Source: Lutibaculum baratangense AMV1
GTDB lineage: Bacteria; Pseudomonadota; Alphaproteobacteria; Rhizobiales; Tepidamorphaceae
DNA: 34,160 nt
Direction of reading: 5' to 3'
Assembly: GCF_000496075.1 (NCBI RefSeq)
Contig: NZ_AWXZ01000020.1
Coordinates: forward strand, 1 to 34,160
Shown here: in pieces, positions 15,366 through 23,521 of the stretch
Position numbering within the stretch: position 1 is the first letter of the stretch
How the letters are laid out: every line of letters starts with the position of its first letter
Made by a program: the position numbers and the translations under genes
The notes under the pieces: generated by a model
Databases searched by the model: none
Seen by the model: only the letters and a program-made list of their open reading frames with translations
What the model was told of the DNA's origin: nothing

Positions 15366-16601
15366 ATGTTTTCCGGCTACGCCCAGCTCCTTCGCAAGGA
15401 GCCGAAGCTTCTCCTGTTCGGCGCGGCATGCTCTTTCATGTCGACCCCCGGACAGACCTATTTCATCGCGCTGTTCGTGTCCTCCTTCGGCGCCGCGGCC
15501 GATCTCAGCTCCGCCGAACTCGGCACCACCTATCTCGCGGCGACCCTCACCTCGGCGAGCCTTCTCCCGGCAATCGGCCACTGGATCGACCGGGTAGACC
15601 TGAGGACCTATACCGCGCTTGCGATTTGCGGGCTCGCGGTCTCCTGTCTTGCCGCGACGGCGGTGACGGGCCCGCTGACCCTCTATTTCGCCTTCACGCT
15701 GCTGCGGCTGACCGGACAGGGGCTGATGACCCATGTCGAGGTCACCTCGATCGCCCGCTTCTTCGGGCGGGCCCGCGGCACGGCTTTGTCGATCAGCGCC
15801 ATGGGTTTCGCAGCCGCGGAGGCCGCGGCACCGCCGCTGGCCGTCCTGCTGATCGGCGCGCTCGGCTGGCGCATGAGCTACGGCGTCATCGCGGCCTTCG
15901 CCGTCCTGATCGCTCTACCCCTGATCACGAGCCTGGTGCGCGGGCGCGCCGACTTCACCGAACCTGTTCCGATCGCCCCCGGGGCATCGCCGTCGCGCGC
16001 GCTCGACGGGCTCCGCATCGTCGTCCGGACCAGATACTTCTGGCTGGTCCTGCCCATCCTGCTCTTCATGCCGTTCACCTCGACCGCGCTCACGTTCCAC
16101 ATCGAGGCGGTCGCGACTGCAAAGGGGTGGTCGCTCGAACTGATCGCGACGGCTTTCACCGCCTACGCCGTCGGCCACGTGTTCGGCCTCTTCCTCGCAG
16201 GTCCCATCATCGACCGCATCTCGGCACGCGCCATGATGCCGCTGATGAACGTTCCCTTCTTCCTCGGCATCGCCATGCTCGGAGCCTTCGACAATCCGCT
16301 CGTCCTGTTCGCGTTCCTCGCGCTGCTCGGTTCATCGGCTGGCTTCGTGCAGACAACGGGGGGTGCCCTCTGGGCGGAGGATTACGGTGTGTCAAGGCTC
16401 GGCACGATCCGGAGCTTCGCGACCATGCTCATGGTTGCAGGCACCGCTTCGGGACCTGCCGTGCTGGGGGCTCTGCTCGACCACGGCGTTTCGATCGGCC
16501 GCGTCTCCACGCTGCTTCTCGTGGCTGGTCTCGGCTCCGCCGTCCTCGCGGCTCTGGCCGCCGTGGCCGGGGCGGCGCGAGTGGCGGACGAAACGTCCTA
16601 G
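15366..16601 (+). CDS. MFS transporter
   Basis: A 411-residue integral membrane protein with about twelve hydrophobic segments in two halves of six, separated by a loop near residues 195-215 (RGRADFTEPVPIAPGASPSRAL). The loop motif GHWIDRVDLRTYT after the second segment is the MFS loop 2-3 motif, and SIARFFGRARGTALSISAMG is the segment 4-5 region seen in monocarboxylate/oxalate-type MFS carriers. The substrate is unknown. The ATG at 15366 gives the expected start; the frame is open upstream without membrane character. The TAG stop consists of TA plus the first base of the adjoining IS630 remnant, so the natural C-terminus may have been altered. The divergent gap 15162-15365 shows no clear gene. 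Confidence 0.9.
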   Translation: MFSGYAQLLRKEPKLLLFGAACSFMSTPGQTYFIALFVSSFGAAADLSSAELGTTYLAATLTSASLLPAIGHWIDRVDLRTYTALAICGLAVSCLAATAVTGPLTLYFAFTLLRLTGQGLMTHVEVTSIARFFGRARGTALSISAMGFAAAEAAAPPLAVLLIGALGWRMSYGVIAAFAVLIALPLITSLVRGRADFTEPVPIAPGASPSRALDGLRIVVRTRYFWLVLPILLFMPFTSTALTFHIEAVATAKGWSLELIATAFTAYAVGHVFGLFLAGPIIDRISARAMMPLMNVPFFLGIAMLGAFDNPLVLFAFLALLGSSAGFVQTTGGALWAEDYGVSRLGTIRSFATMLMVAGTASGPAVLGALLDHGVSIGRVSTLLLVAGLGSAVLAALAAVAGAARVADETS

Positions 16602-17510
16602 TGGTTGAACTCTGACGATTGAATCCCGTCGGGGATTTTGTGATGCAGCCACGCATGCGAGTCTGGGGCATGCGCAGCGGCATCTCCCTTGAAGTTTCCG
16701 AGCGCGATCGGCAGCGCCTGCAGTCGATCGTCCGGGATCGCAACGCTCCCCAGAAGCACGTCTGGCGGGCCGACATTGTCCTTCTCACCGGCGACGGCGT
16801 CGGCACCGTCGAGATCATGCGGCGCACCGGCAAGTCGAAGACCTGCATATGGCGTTGGCAGGAGCGGTTCGCCGAGGAAGGCGTCGACGGCCTGCTCCGG
16901 GACAAGACGCGCCCCTCCCGCATCCCGCCCTTGAGCGAGAAGCTCGCCGAGCGGGTGGTTGAACGGACGCTGGAGCCGCCGCCGGGCGAGACGACGCACT
17001 GGACCGCGGCGATGATGGCCGAGGAGACGGGCATCTCGGCAAGCTCCGTGCAGCGCATCTGGCGTCGCCACGGACTGCAGCCCCACCGGATGCGGCAGTT
17101 CAAGCTGTCCAATGACCCCGACTTCGTCACCAAGCTGCGCGACGTGTTCGGCCTCTACGTCGATCCGCCCGATCACGCCATCGTCCTCAGCGTCGACGAG
17201 AAGAGCCAGATCCAGGCGCTCGACCGGACCCAGCCCGGCCTGCCGCTGAAGAAGGGGCGCGCCGGCACCATGACGCATGACTACAAGCGCCACGGAACCA
17301 CGACCCTCTTCGCCGCCCTGAACGTCCTCGACGGCACCGTCATCGGTCGCAACATGCAGCGCCACAGGCACCAGGAGTCCATCCGGTTCCTCAACCAGAT
17401 CGAAGCCGAAGTCCCTGCCGGAAAGATCGTGCACGTCGTCCTCGACAACTATGCCGCTCACAAGCATCCGAAGGTCCGGCAATGGCTCGAGCGTCAGCCG
17501 AGGACGACCG
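16600..17510 (+). mobile_element. IS630-family element remnant, right end lost
   Basis: The left edge begins at the TA of the MFS stop codon (IS630/Tc1 elements insert at TA) and carries the transposase start. Similarity to IS630 transposase stops near 17500-17510, so the last quarter of the element and its right inverted repeat are missing. The exact right boundary is an estimate. Confidence 0.75.
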
Positions 17511-17569
17511 GGAGAACGGCGAGGCAGCGGGCGGCGCTCCGGAACATGGCTCGATCCTTCAGAACTTGA
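16643..17569 (+). pseudogene. IS630 family transposase, 3' truncated
   Basis: The first ~285 codons are a normal IS630 transposase: an N-terminal helix-turn-helix region (DGVGTVEIMRRTGKSKTCIWRW), a second one (GISASSVQRIWRRHGL), and the start of the DDE domain, with the first Asp in LSVDEKSQIQALDR and the second in HVVLDNYAAHKHP. The segment with the catalytic Glu (normally TPTSCSWLNAVEGFF) is missing; after VRQWLERQPR the frame runs into unrelated sequence and stops at 17569. It is therefore inactive. The ATG at 16643 is a likely start, though a TTG at 16619 is in frame. Confidence 0.88.
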
Positions 17570-18857
17570 TGCCGGCGCCGCCGCCGGCCGTGCGGGGCCC
17601 GTCCGCCCGGCGGGCGGCGTTGAGCTGCTGCTGGTCGCTTAGTGCGGTGTCGATATAGCCGCCGCCTTGATGGAGCCTCAGCGCCACAGCCACGACGGCT
17701 GGACAATCCGCAAGACTGTTTCCGTCGATCGTCGTCGCAACGAGCTGCGGCGCGCTGGGATAGCCGTCGCCGTCCGGCATCACCCAGTCAGCCCGCCCTC
17801 CACCCGTGTCGGCGACCCAGAGTTCGGCCAGTCTTTCGCCAGGCGAGGACCGAGCGATAGGCGACCTCGCAGGAGGGGGCCTGCGCGTCGGCGAAGAAAT
17901 ACTCGCCGGTCCCGTCGTCAAACCATGCCGGTTCGCCGTATTTCGCCTTGATGTCGCGGAGAACCGCCTGCGCGCTGGTGCCGGCCGGCGCGTAGATCCG
18001 CCGCCAGACGGCGACGAGGCGTCCGGGCGCGGCCGGATCCTCGAGGAGCGCGATGAGCTCCCTGTTGTCCTCCGCGACATAGAGGGAGCCGTCCGCATAG
18101 CCGCCGGTGCCGTGCGGAACTCCAGTCGCGCCGAACTTTCGTGCGGCGTCTCCGAGGCGCGCGCGAACGATCTCTTCCGCCTCGCCGATCGACATGCCGA
18201 GCCTCAGGCCGACCATGTCCGGCCCGCCGGGAGCGTCGAAGGCCGCTTCGCTCGCGGAGGTGAGCTGTTCAGCCAGGATCTCGCGGCTTGCCTCGAAGGC
18301 CTCGAGATAGGGTCCGATATCCGTCAGCGTCTGGTCTACGACGTCCATGCCGCGTGCGCCGTAGCCCGACGCCTGCATCCGCGAGGCGTCGAAGTTCAGA
18401 TTCGCGGTCAGGAAGGGGCCGCAGCCCAGGGCCTCGTTGCGCCTGGGGTCGGACGGATCGGTGAGTACCGTCGGATAGATGGCGCCCGGCATCGGCGTCC
18501 CGTCCGGAGCGGTGAGAGCGAGGTCTTTTCCCTCGTCGGTCCAGCGCGAGGCGAGAGCCTGCGGCTGTCCCCACCGGTAGAGGTCCCTGCAGCCATTGCC
18601 GCTGGGCTCCCGCCACATGCTTGTTTCAGCTTCCCTGACAGGTTCCTTGGGACCGGGATCGCCGTATTTCTGCTGCAGGCTGCCGATGATCTGCGACGCC
18701 TGGATGGTGCCCGGCTCGATGTAGACCCGCCGCCAGGCCGCAAGGACGCGGCCTTCGGCCGCGGGCGGTTCATCGATCAGCGCGATCATCTCGCGTCCAT
18801 CCCTCGAGACGAAGAGCGACCCGGAAGTCGACGGTATGGTCTGTCCCGTCTGCTTCT
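17559..18857 (-). pseudogene. Broken two-repeat protein of unknown function
   Basis: Two homologous blocks are visible. One is SLFVSRDGREMIALIDEP...AAWRRVYIEPGT...LQQKYGDP, the other SLYVAEDNRELIALLEDP...AVWRRIYAPAGT...IKAKYGEP, each followed by a less conserved segment with a CGPFLTANL- or CPAVVAVAL-like end. The second block is preceded by GLRLGMSIGEAEEIVRARLG; the matching part of the first block and any signal peptide are missing, cut off at the junction with IS91 sequence near 18857. A further frame change near 17850 (one extra base or two missing) separates SCEVAYRSVLA from GERLAELWVADTGG, after which the frame runs to a stop at 17559. I do not recognise the family. It has no usable start and is likely dead. 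Confidence 0.7.
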
Positions 18858-19038
18858 GTAGGCGATCCGCCGATGGCCGCAGTCCTCGCAGGCCTCGACG
18901 TGGCCGCCGAGGGCAGCGGTACGACACTCGATCGCCGACATGACTTTGAGCTGCGCCAGGCTCAGATGGCCGGCATTGGCGGCGGTAGGCAGGTCCGGCA
19001 GCACGGAACACATCGGCGACCTCGAGCGCGGCGCGCAA
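18858..19038 (-). pseudogene. IS91-family transposase, N-terminal fragment
   Basis: Only the first ~60 codons remain. LEVADVFRAAGPAYR in one frame and AGHLSLAQLKVMSAIE, CRTAALGGHVEACEDCGHRRIAY in another are the N-terminal zinc-binding region of IS91/IS801-type transposases; a frame change lies near 18985. Similarity ends within the cysteine region, near 18857, where the unknown two-repeat gene begins. The catalytic HUH and tyrosine regions are absent. Confidence 0.8.
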
Positions 19039-19043
19039 CGGCC

Positions 19044-19500
19044 TCAGCCGCCGGGCGTCGCCTCGTCCGGCATGAACATCGCGAGCCTGTCGAGCGGGCT
19101 CGTCACCTTGCGCACCGTCCGCGTCGCGGCCTTGGTGTAGAAGGCGGTGTCGTCGAGCTTGGCGTGGCCGAGCAGGGCCTGGATGACGCGGATGTCGGTG
19201 CCGTCCTCGAGGAGGTGGGTCGCGAAGCTGTGGCGCAGCGTGTGCGGTCGGCCCGCTTGGCGATCTCGGCGCCCCGGGCCGCCTCGACGACGATGCGATG
19301 CAACTGGCGTGTGCTGATCGGCTTCATCGCGTTCTGGCCCGGGAACAGCCAGCCGTCGCGATGCATCACGCCTTGTTGCCGGCCGAGCTTCCACCTCTGG
19401 CGCGACAGGGTCAGCAGGTCGTGCGACAGCATGGCGTTGCGATACTGGCCGCCCTTGCCGCGTTCGACCCTGAGCAGCATGCGTTCGCTGTCGACGTCAA
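19044..19500 (-). pseudogene. Tyrosine recombinase of the IS91-associated type, truncated and frameshifted
   Basis: The C-terminal two thirds of a phage-integrase-type recombinase remain: [21 protein letters not shown] with the first catalytic region, [21 protein letters not shown], then in another frame [19 protein letters not shown] and [14 protein letters not shown]. The HxxR box (HTLRH) is intact, but one base is missing between AKR and PHTLRH near 19250 (CCC reduced to CC) and the N-terminal DNA-binding part is gone. It stops five bases before the IS91 transposase fragment, the usual order in such elements. The junction with the phosphoribosyltransferase gene is near 19500. Confidence 0.82.
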
Positions 19501-20174
19501 GGATCGCGGGGAGCGGAAGCTGCTTCCTCCGCAGGACGCGTGAATCGGGCGAGCGTACCAACAACCTCCTGATCCGACACTTGCGAGAAGTCGTCATAAG
19601 AGTAGCCTATCGCGCCGAATGGCTCGTAGTCCTCGAGACAGATGATCTCGTCCGCTTCGTCCCGGAGCTCCGCGAGGGTGCTGGTCGGTGCGACGGGCAC
19701 CGCCAGGACAAGTCGTTTCGGGTTCTGCCCCCGCACGGCCTGGAGCGCCGCTCGCATCGTCGCGCCGGTCGCAATGCCGTCATCCGTGACGATCACGGTC
19801 TTGCCGCTCAGAACGGGATGAGGACGATCACCGAGGTAGAGCCTGCGCCGCCGGTCGATCTCGGCGAGTTCTTCCTTCATGACCCGTCGGAACTCCGCTT
19901 CGGATATCCGGATCTGGGCGATCACGTCGTCGTTTCGGACAACGAGTGGCTCGGAGCCGTCGACGACAGCACCCATCGCCAGCTCAGGCGCAACAGGCAC
20001 ACCGATCTTGCGAACCAGGATCAGATCGATCGGCGCGCCGAGGCTCGCGGCAATCTCGGCCGCCACCGGGACCCCGCCGCGCGGAAGCGCGAGCACGACG
20101 GGCTGATCCGGGCCGAGATGGCGAAGGGCGGCAGCGAGCGCGCGCCCCGCATCCACGCGATCTCTGAAAGGCAA
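19497..20174 (-). CDS. Phosphoribosyltransferase family protein
   Basis: The 225-residue protein has the PRPP-binding signature VIVTDDGIATGATMRAAL near residues 125-142 (two acidic residues then the loop) and the type I phosphoribosyltransferase N-terminal block VVLALPRGGVPVAAEIA. Such stand-alone proteins are common in stress and low-oxygen gene clusters and their base substrate is not known; some relatives hydrolyse rather than transfer. The start is TTG at 20174, supported by a near-perfect ribosome-binding site (GGAGGTGAT, then four bases). The last ~13 residues (RPAEEAASAPRDP) touch the integrase remnant, so the natural C-terminus may have been changed. A small membrane-protein gene lies 45 bases upstream on the same strand. 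Confidence 0.88.
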   Translation of the reverse strand: MPFRDRVDAGRALAAALRHLGPDQPVVLALPRGGVPVAAEIAASLGAPIDLILVRKIGVPVAPELAMGAVVDGSEPLVVRNDDVIAQIRISEAEFRRVMKEELAEIDRRRRLYLGDRPHPVLSGKTVIVTDDGIATGATMRAALQAVRGQNPKRLVLAVPVAPTSTLAELRDEADEIICLEDYEPFGAIGYSYDDFSQVSDQEVVGTLARFTRPAEEAASAPRDP

Positions 20175-20219
20175 TGTTGATCACCTCCACACGCAAGGAG
20201 ACGGGTGAGACGGTGGAAG

Positions 20220-20375
20220 TCAACGCCACTCAACCCGCCGAAGGTGAAGAGAACTGCGGCCCGTCGCCGCCCAGTGAACGGGTGGTCGCGCCGTTCTCAG
20301 GACGCGGAAAGCGGCAAGGATGGCAAAGGACATGGGTAGGCCGACGACGACTGCTTGCATCACGATGTCGCTCAC
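20220..20375 (-). CDS. Small hypothetical membrane protein (51 residues)
   Basis: A GTG start at 20375 follows GAGGAGGAA at short spacing, a strong ribosome-binding site. The product has one hydrophobic segment near the N-terminus (VMQAVVVGLPMSFAILAAF) followed by a basic, soluble tail (RVLRTARPPVHW...HLRRVEWR), so it would sit in the inner membrane with its basic end in the cytoplasm. I do not recognise it. It lies just ahead of the phosphoribosyltransferase gene on the same strand, with 45 bases between them, and is probably cotranscribed. Confidence 0.5.
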   Translation of the reverse strand: MSDIVMQAVVVGLPMSFAILAAFRVLRTARPPVHWAATGRSSLHLRRVEWR

Positions 20376-20413
20376 GACTTCCTCCTCTGAAAGACGAGGC
20401 CGCAGCCTGAGTT

Positions 20414-20430
20414 CTCCCGCGGTTCGGGAG
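20414..20430 (-). other. Stem-loop in the leader of the small membrane protein gene
   Basis: CTCCCG and CGGGAG form a perfect six-pair stem around a five-base loop, 39 bases before the GTG start. Further upstream on the minus strand TAATAT (20460-20465) could be a -10 element, without a clear -35. The rest of 20376-20665 shows no gene I can support. Confidence 0.3.
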
Positions 20431-20665
20431 ACGGGAGTCCAAATGCAGATGTTCACACCATATTAGCTCGGCGCCTTCCTCACCTTACGTCAGATAAAGG
20501 CCAGGCGCTGCTCGTATCTCTGGCTCGAACACACACAAGCCCCGCCCGGAGAAGCAGACCGAGAGCGCGCCGACCGTCACGGGTCGAGCCGACGTTGCTC
20601 GGCTTCCTCAGCTCCAGCGCCGCGCCGACCAAGGAGCGGTATATTCTGGCCGTGGCTCGTTTCGT

Positions 20666-20679
20666 TTGATTGGGGTCAA
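20666..20679 (+). promoter_or_regulatory. FNR/FixK-type binding site ahead of the CBS-BON gene
   Basis: TTGAT-TGGG-GTCAA fits the TTGAY-N4-RTCAA consensus of the CRP/FNR (FixK, Anr, Dnr) family exactly in both outer half-sites. The centre is 57 bases before the ATG at 20730; activation at -41.5 would place the transcript start near 20714, just ahead of the ribosome-binding site. The regulator itself is not in the window. Confidence 0.7.
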
Positions 20680-20729
20680 ATACAGCCGATTGCGGCGTGA
20701 GAAATACTTCTTCAATGGAGGAAGGTGCC

Positions 20730-21419
20730 ATGAAAGCTGCTGACGTGATGGTGCGGGATGTCGTCACCGTCGCCCCCGATGCGACGGTACGGGATGTCGC
20801 GAAGATGCTGCTCGAACACCGGATCAGCGCCGTCCCCGTGGTGGACGGGGATGGCGGGCTTGCTGGGATCGTCAGTGAGGGCGATCTCATGCGCCGCGGG
20901 GAACTCGGCACCGAGCGCCACCGAGCCTGGTGGCTGAGCCTCTTCATGCTGCCCGAAACGCTCACCGAGGAGTTCATCAAGAGCCTGGCGACCAAAGTGT
21001 CCGATGTGATGACCAGGAATGTCTTCACCGCGGAGGAGGATACGCCGCTCGCGGATATAGCGGATCTCCTGGAAGAGCATCACGTCAAACGCGTTCCGAT
21101 CATCAGGGGCGGCCGGGTCGTCGGCATCGTCAGTCGGGCAAACATCGTCCAGGCTCTCGCCAGCCTGCCGGCGAAAGAGCCTGCGGCGGGGGCCGACGGT
21201 GACCTCGAGATCCGGCAGGCGATCCTGGATCGGATCGCCGCGGCCGCGATCGGCGCCCCATGGCTTCTCAATGTCATCGTCCACGACGGAGTGGCGGAGC
21301 TTTGGGGCGTTGCGGAGTCCGAGAGCCAGAAGCGAGCGGTCGTCGTCGCCGCCGAGGCGACCGCCGGTGTGAAATCCATCCAGGATCACATGCTCGCGAG
21401 GCCGGTGGTCGGCGATTAG
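20730..21419 (+). CDS. CBS-domain pair plus BON-domain protein
   Basis: The 229-residue protein has two CBS domains (about residues 1-57, VMVRDVVTVAPDATV...ISAVPVVDGDGGLAGIVSEGDLM, and 93-150, VMTRNVFTAEEDTPL...VKRVPIIRGGRVVGIVSRANIV) and a BON domain (about 157-225, IRQAILDRI...NVIVHDGVAELWGVAESE). CBS pairs bind adenine nucleotides and sense energy state; BON domains bind membranes or surfaces. The architecture is common in proteobacteria but without an assigned target. The ATG at 20730 has an excellent GGAGGAAGG site; an in-frame upstream start would overlap the FNR-type box. The gene is monocistronic, followed by a hairpin at 21504-21524. Confidence 0.92.
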   Translation: MKAADVMVRDVVTVAPDATVRDVAKMLLEHRISAVPVVDGDGGLAGIVSEGDLMRRGELGTERHRAWWLSLFMLPETLTEEFIKSLATKVSDVMTRNVFTAEEDTPLADIADLLEEHHVKRVPIIRGGRVVGIVSRANIVQALASLPAKEPAAGADGDLEIRQAILDRIAAAAIGAPWLLNVIVHDGVAELWGVAESESQKRAVVVAAEATAGVKSIQDHMLARPVVGD

Positions 21420-21503
21420 CAGTCGCGGGCAGTCCGACCTCCGTCGCGCTGCTCCTCACCGTGCGATCATTTCTCTGGCCGTCCCGTTGCGACCACGACG
21501 GTC

Positions 21504-21524
21504 GCCGCAGCAACTCTCTGCGGC
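21504..21524. terminator. Hairpin between convergent genes
   Basis: GCCGCAG and CTGCGGC form a perfect seven-pair stem with a seven-base loop between the CBS-BON gene and the convergent helix-hairpin-helix gene. A second GC-rich inverted repeat (GGCCGC/GCGGCC) lies at 21538-21551. No T-run follows, so a terminator role is only plausible. Confidence 0.35.
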
Positions 21525-21569
21525 CTGCAGCAGCTTTGGCCGCCTGCGGCCCGGCCAGGCTGAACTTAT

Positions 21570-22487
21570 TCAGGAGCGTGGTGACGCTGAGTTCTGCAGC
21601 ACGCCACACTCCCCCTCCCGCCCTCGAACCACGCGCTTTCCCGCCATCGGCCCTCGCGTTTCCGTAACCACCGTGCACTGCCCCTCGGGTGACGTGTCGG
21701 TGTGATGGTAGATCACGACCCAGTCGCCCGTGCGGCACAGGTCGTGTGCGAGAGCGGTGTTTGAGTACAGCGCAGTGAAGTGCCAGTCGCCGCGGCGCGT
21801 GTGCAGGATCGGCAGCCAGGCCTCTCCACTCGGGTTGAGGCGTTTCGGTGCGACCGTACGCAGGCGTCCAGCCTTCGCCTTTCCCCGGTATTCGCGGTCG
21901 ACGTCCAGCAGCACGTCGACCGGCGGACGTGGCTGCTGGTTTCTCATCTCGCGGAGCCACGGCCGGCCGAGTCGCCTAAGAAGCGCCGCGCGAACCATGT
22001 CGCCCCGTCTCCGGCCAAAGCCCGGCACCTTCTCGAGACGGCCGTCATGGGCGGCGATCTCAAGGGCCTCGATTGTCTCGAGGTGGAGCGTCTCGCAGAG
22101 ATGTCGCGCGAGTTCCGGCCCTATCCCCGGGATCGTCTGGAACAGCTTTTCCTGCTCGAGCGCACCACGCACCCGCTCGAGCTGCGACCATCTTCCCGTC
22201 GTCACCATCTCGGCCAGAGCCGAGGCGATCGAGCGCCCGACGCCGGGCAGGGCGATGAGCCCGTCGCGGCCCTTCTCGTTCAGGATCTTCGAGACGGGCT
22301 CGCCGAGCGCCACCATCGTGTCGGTCGCACGCCGGTAGGCAGAGACTCGGAAGCCATCTTCCCCCTGATGGGCGAGGATGTCGGCATAGTCGCGAAGATT
22401 GGCCGCCAGAGCCCCGTTATCGATGATCCTTATCGCCGGAGGACTATCCGGTGTCCGCACTTTGGACGGGGCGGGTTTCGTGCGCAT
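21570..22487 (-). CDS. Helix-hairpin-helix protein related to the N-terminal part of DNA polymerase X
   Basis: The 305-residue protein has a Pol-beta-like 8-kDa domain (NLRDYADILAHQGEDGFRVSAYRRATDTMVAL), then helix-hairpin-helix motifs LIALPGVGRSIASALAEMV and FQTIPGIGPELARHLCETL and a third near LEKVPGFGRRRGDMVRAALL. The polymerase palm with its catalytic acids is absent; the C-terminal half (DVLLDVDREYRGKAKAGRL to the end) is a separate region found with such proteins. It probably binds DNA structures, but the role is not known. Its ATG overlaps the stop of the zinc-ribbon gene as TGATG, so it is coupled to it and belongs to the hsp20 operon. Confidence 0.8.
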   Translation of the reverse strand: MRTKPAPSKVRTPDSPPAIRIIDNGALAANLRDYADILAHQGEDGFRVSAYRRATDTMVALGEPVSKILNEKGRDGLIALPGVGRSIASALAEMVTTGRWSQLERVRGALEQEKLFQTIPGIGPELARHLCETLHLETIEALEIAAHDGRLEKVPGFGRRRGDMVRAALLRRLGRPWLREMRNQQPRPPVDVLLDVDREYRGKAKAGRLRTVAPKRLNPSGEAWLPILHTRRGDWHFTALYSNTALAHDLCRTGDWVVIYHHTDTSPEGQCTVVTETRGPMAGKRVVRGREGECGVLQNSASPRS

Positions 22488-22699
22488 CAACCTTCCGCGG
22501 GCGGTGCGCCCTCGCAGCACGCCTCGACCACCTGCCCGCAGCGCTCGCAGTGGAAGACTCCGTGCTCCTCATGCACGCGGCCGCCGCAGATCGGGCAGGC
22601 ATAGACCTCCGGCATTGGCGGCGGCTGTTGGACCATCTCGGGGCCGGCCCGTGCCGGAGCGCCCTTGGCTGTCGCAGGCTTCGGCATGCTCCACTTCAT
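22487..22699 (-). CDS. Small zinc-ribbon protein
   Basis: The 70-residue product has a proline- and alanine-rich N-terminus and a compact ribbon: YACPICGGRVHEEHGVFHCERCGQVVEACC, with two Cys-x2-Cys knuckles that would bind one zinc ion. It resembles rubredoxin-like/zinc-ribbon modules used as nucleic-acid or protein docking units. The real start is uncertain because no strong ribosome-binding site precedes the ATG at 22699; a later ATG (MPEVYACP) is possible. It sits between hsp20 (52 bases upstream) and the helix-hairpin-helix gene (overlapping TGATG), so all three are likely one operon. Confidence 0.65.
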   Translation of the reverse strand: MKWSMPKPATAKGAPARAGPEMVQQPPPMPEVYACPICGGRVHEEHGVFHCERCGQVVEACCEGAPPAEG

Positions 22700-22751
22700 A
22701 AGAGGCGCCGGAGCGGCGAACGGAGCGGCCGGCCAGCCGCTCCATCGCGCC

Positions 22752-23273
22752 TCAAGCCGCCTTGACCTCGATGGTCTTCTTCTCCGCCGCCTGCGCCGTC
22801 TTCGGAAGGCTTACCCGGAGGATGCCCTTCTCGAACTTTGCCTCGCTCTTGTCGGCATCGACCGAGTCCGGCACCTGGAAGGAGCGCCGAAACGAGCCGT
22901 AGCGGCGCTCGGAGAGATAGCAGTTCTTCTTCTCTTCCTTCTTCTCCTCAGACTTCTCGCCGCTGATGGTCAGAAGGCCGTTCTGGACCGAAACGTGAAC
23001 GTTCTGCGCCTCGAGGCCGGGGAGCTCCGCCGTGATCTCGTAGTGGCCGTCGGCTTCGCTGACATCGACCGCGGGCATCGTCGTGCCGAGGGGGCTGTCG
23101 AAGCGGAAGCTCGTCGAAAGCTCGCCCGGCAGGCTCCAGAACCGGCCGGCGACACGGTCGAACAGCCTGTCGAACTCATCGCGGAGGCCGCTCAGGGCGG
23201 ATGCCGCGCCGCCTGCCGGAACGGGAGCCCTGGCCTTCTCGTCACGTGTCACGTCGAGTTTTTCTGCTGTCAT
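22752..23273 (-). CDS. Hsp20 / alpha-crystallin small heat-shock protein
   Basis: The 173-residue protein has the alpha-crystallin domain from about residue 65: [61 protein letters not shown] and [13 protein letters not shown] with the G-I-L-R-V box. The lysine- and glutamate-rich insert EEKKEEKK is typical of the bacterial class A proteins. It holds unfolding proteins as oligomers until refolded. The ATG at 23273 follows GGGAGG at good spacing; a longer frame to 23354 exists but lies over the regulatory region. It is transcribed away from groEL, with the shared region 23274-23521 between them holding two FNR-type boxes. Confidence 0.95.
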   Translation of the reverse strand: MTAEKLDVTRDEKARAPVPAGGAASALSGLRDEFDRLFDRVAGRFWSLPGELSTSFRFDSPLGTTMPAVDVSEADGHYEITAELPGLEAQNVHVSVQNGLLTISGEKSEEKKEEKKNCYLSERRYGSFRRSFQVPDSVDADKSEAKFEKGILRVSLPKTAQAAEKKTIEVKAA

Positions 23274-23340
23274 GTTCGCCTCCCATGAAACAACGCTACC
23301 AGAAGCAGATGAAGCATCGCTCCGGCGAGAGCAGGCGGCA

Positions 23341-23354
23341 TTGCGTTTGGTCAA
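23341..23354 (-). promoter_or_regulatory. FNR/FixK-like site, one mismatch, ahead of hsp20
   Basis: TTGCG-TTTG-GTCAA has one perfect half (GTCAA) and one with a single deviation in the core TTGA. Its centre is 74 bases before the hsp20 start. On its own it is weak, but it lies in the same divergent region as the better box at 23442-23455. Confidence 0.4.
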
Positions 23355-23441
23355 TTGTCTTGCGCGCTTCGTTGCTGCAAGGAGGGCACATATTCCGCAG
23401 AGGAAGATCAGACATCGGTCAGCGTTGCCTCCATCAGAGGC

Positions 23442-23455
23442 TTGAGTTAGGTCAA
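23442..23455 (+). promoter_or_regulatory. FNR/FixK-type binding site ahead of groEL
   Basis: TTGAG-TTAG-GTCAA keeps the TTGA-N6-TCAA core. A -10-like TATCTT lies at 23477-23482, so a start near 23490 would place the box centre at about -41.5, the class II position for FNR-type activators. The groEL ATG follows at 23522. Confidence 0.6.
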
Positions 23456-23521
23456 GGTTGTACGGGCCTATCGCGGTATCTTCTTTCCTTCTCGCATTTT
23501 CATGCTGCAGAGGCTCATCCC

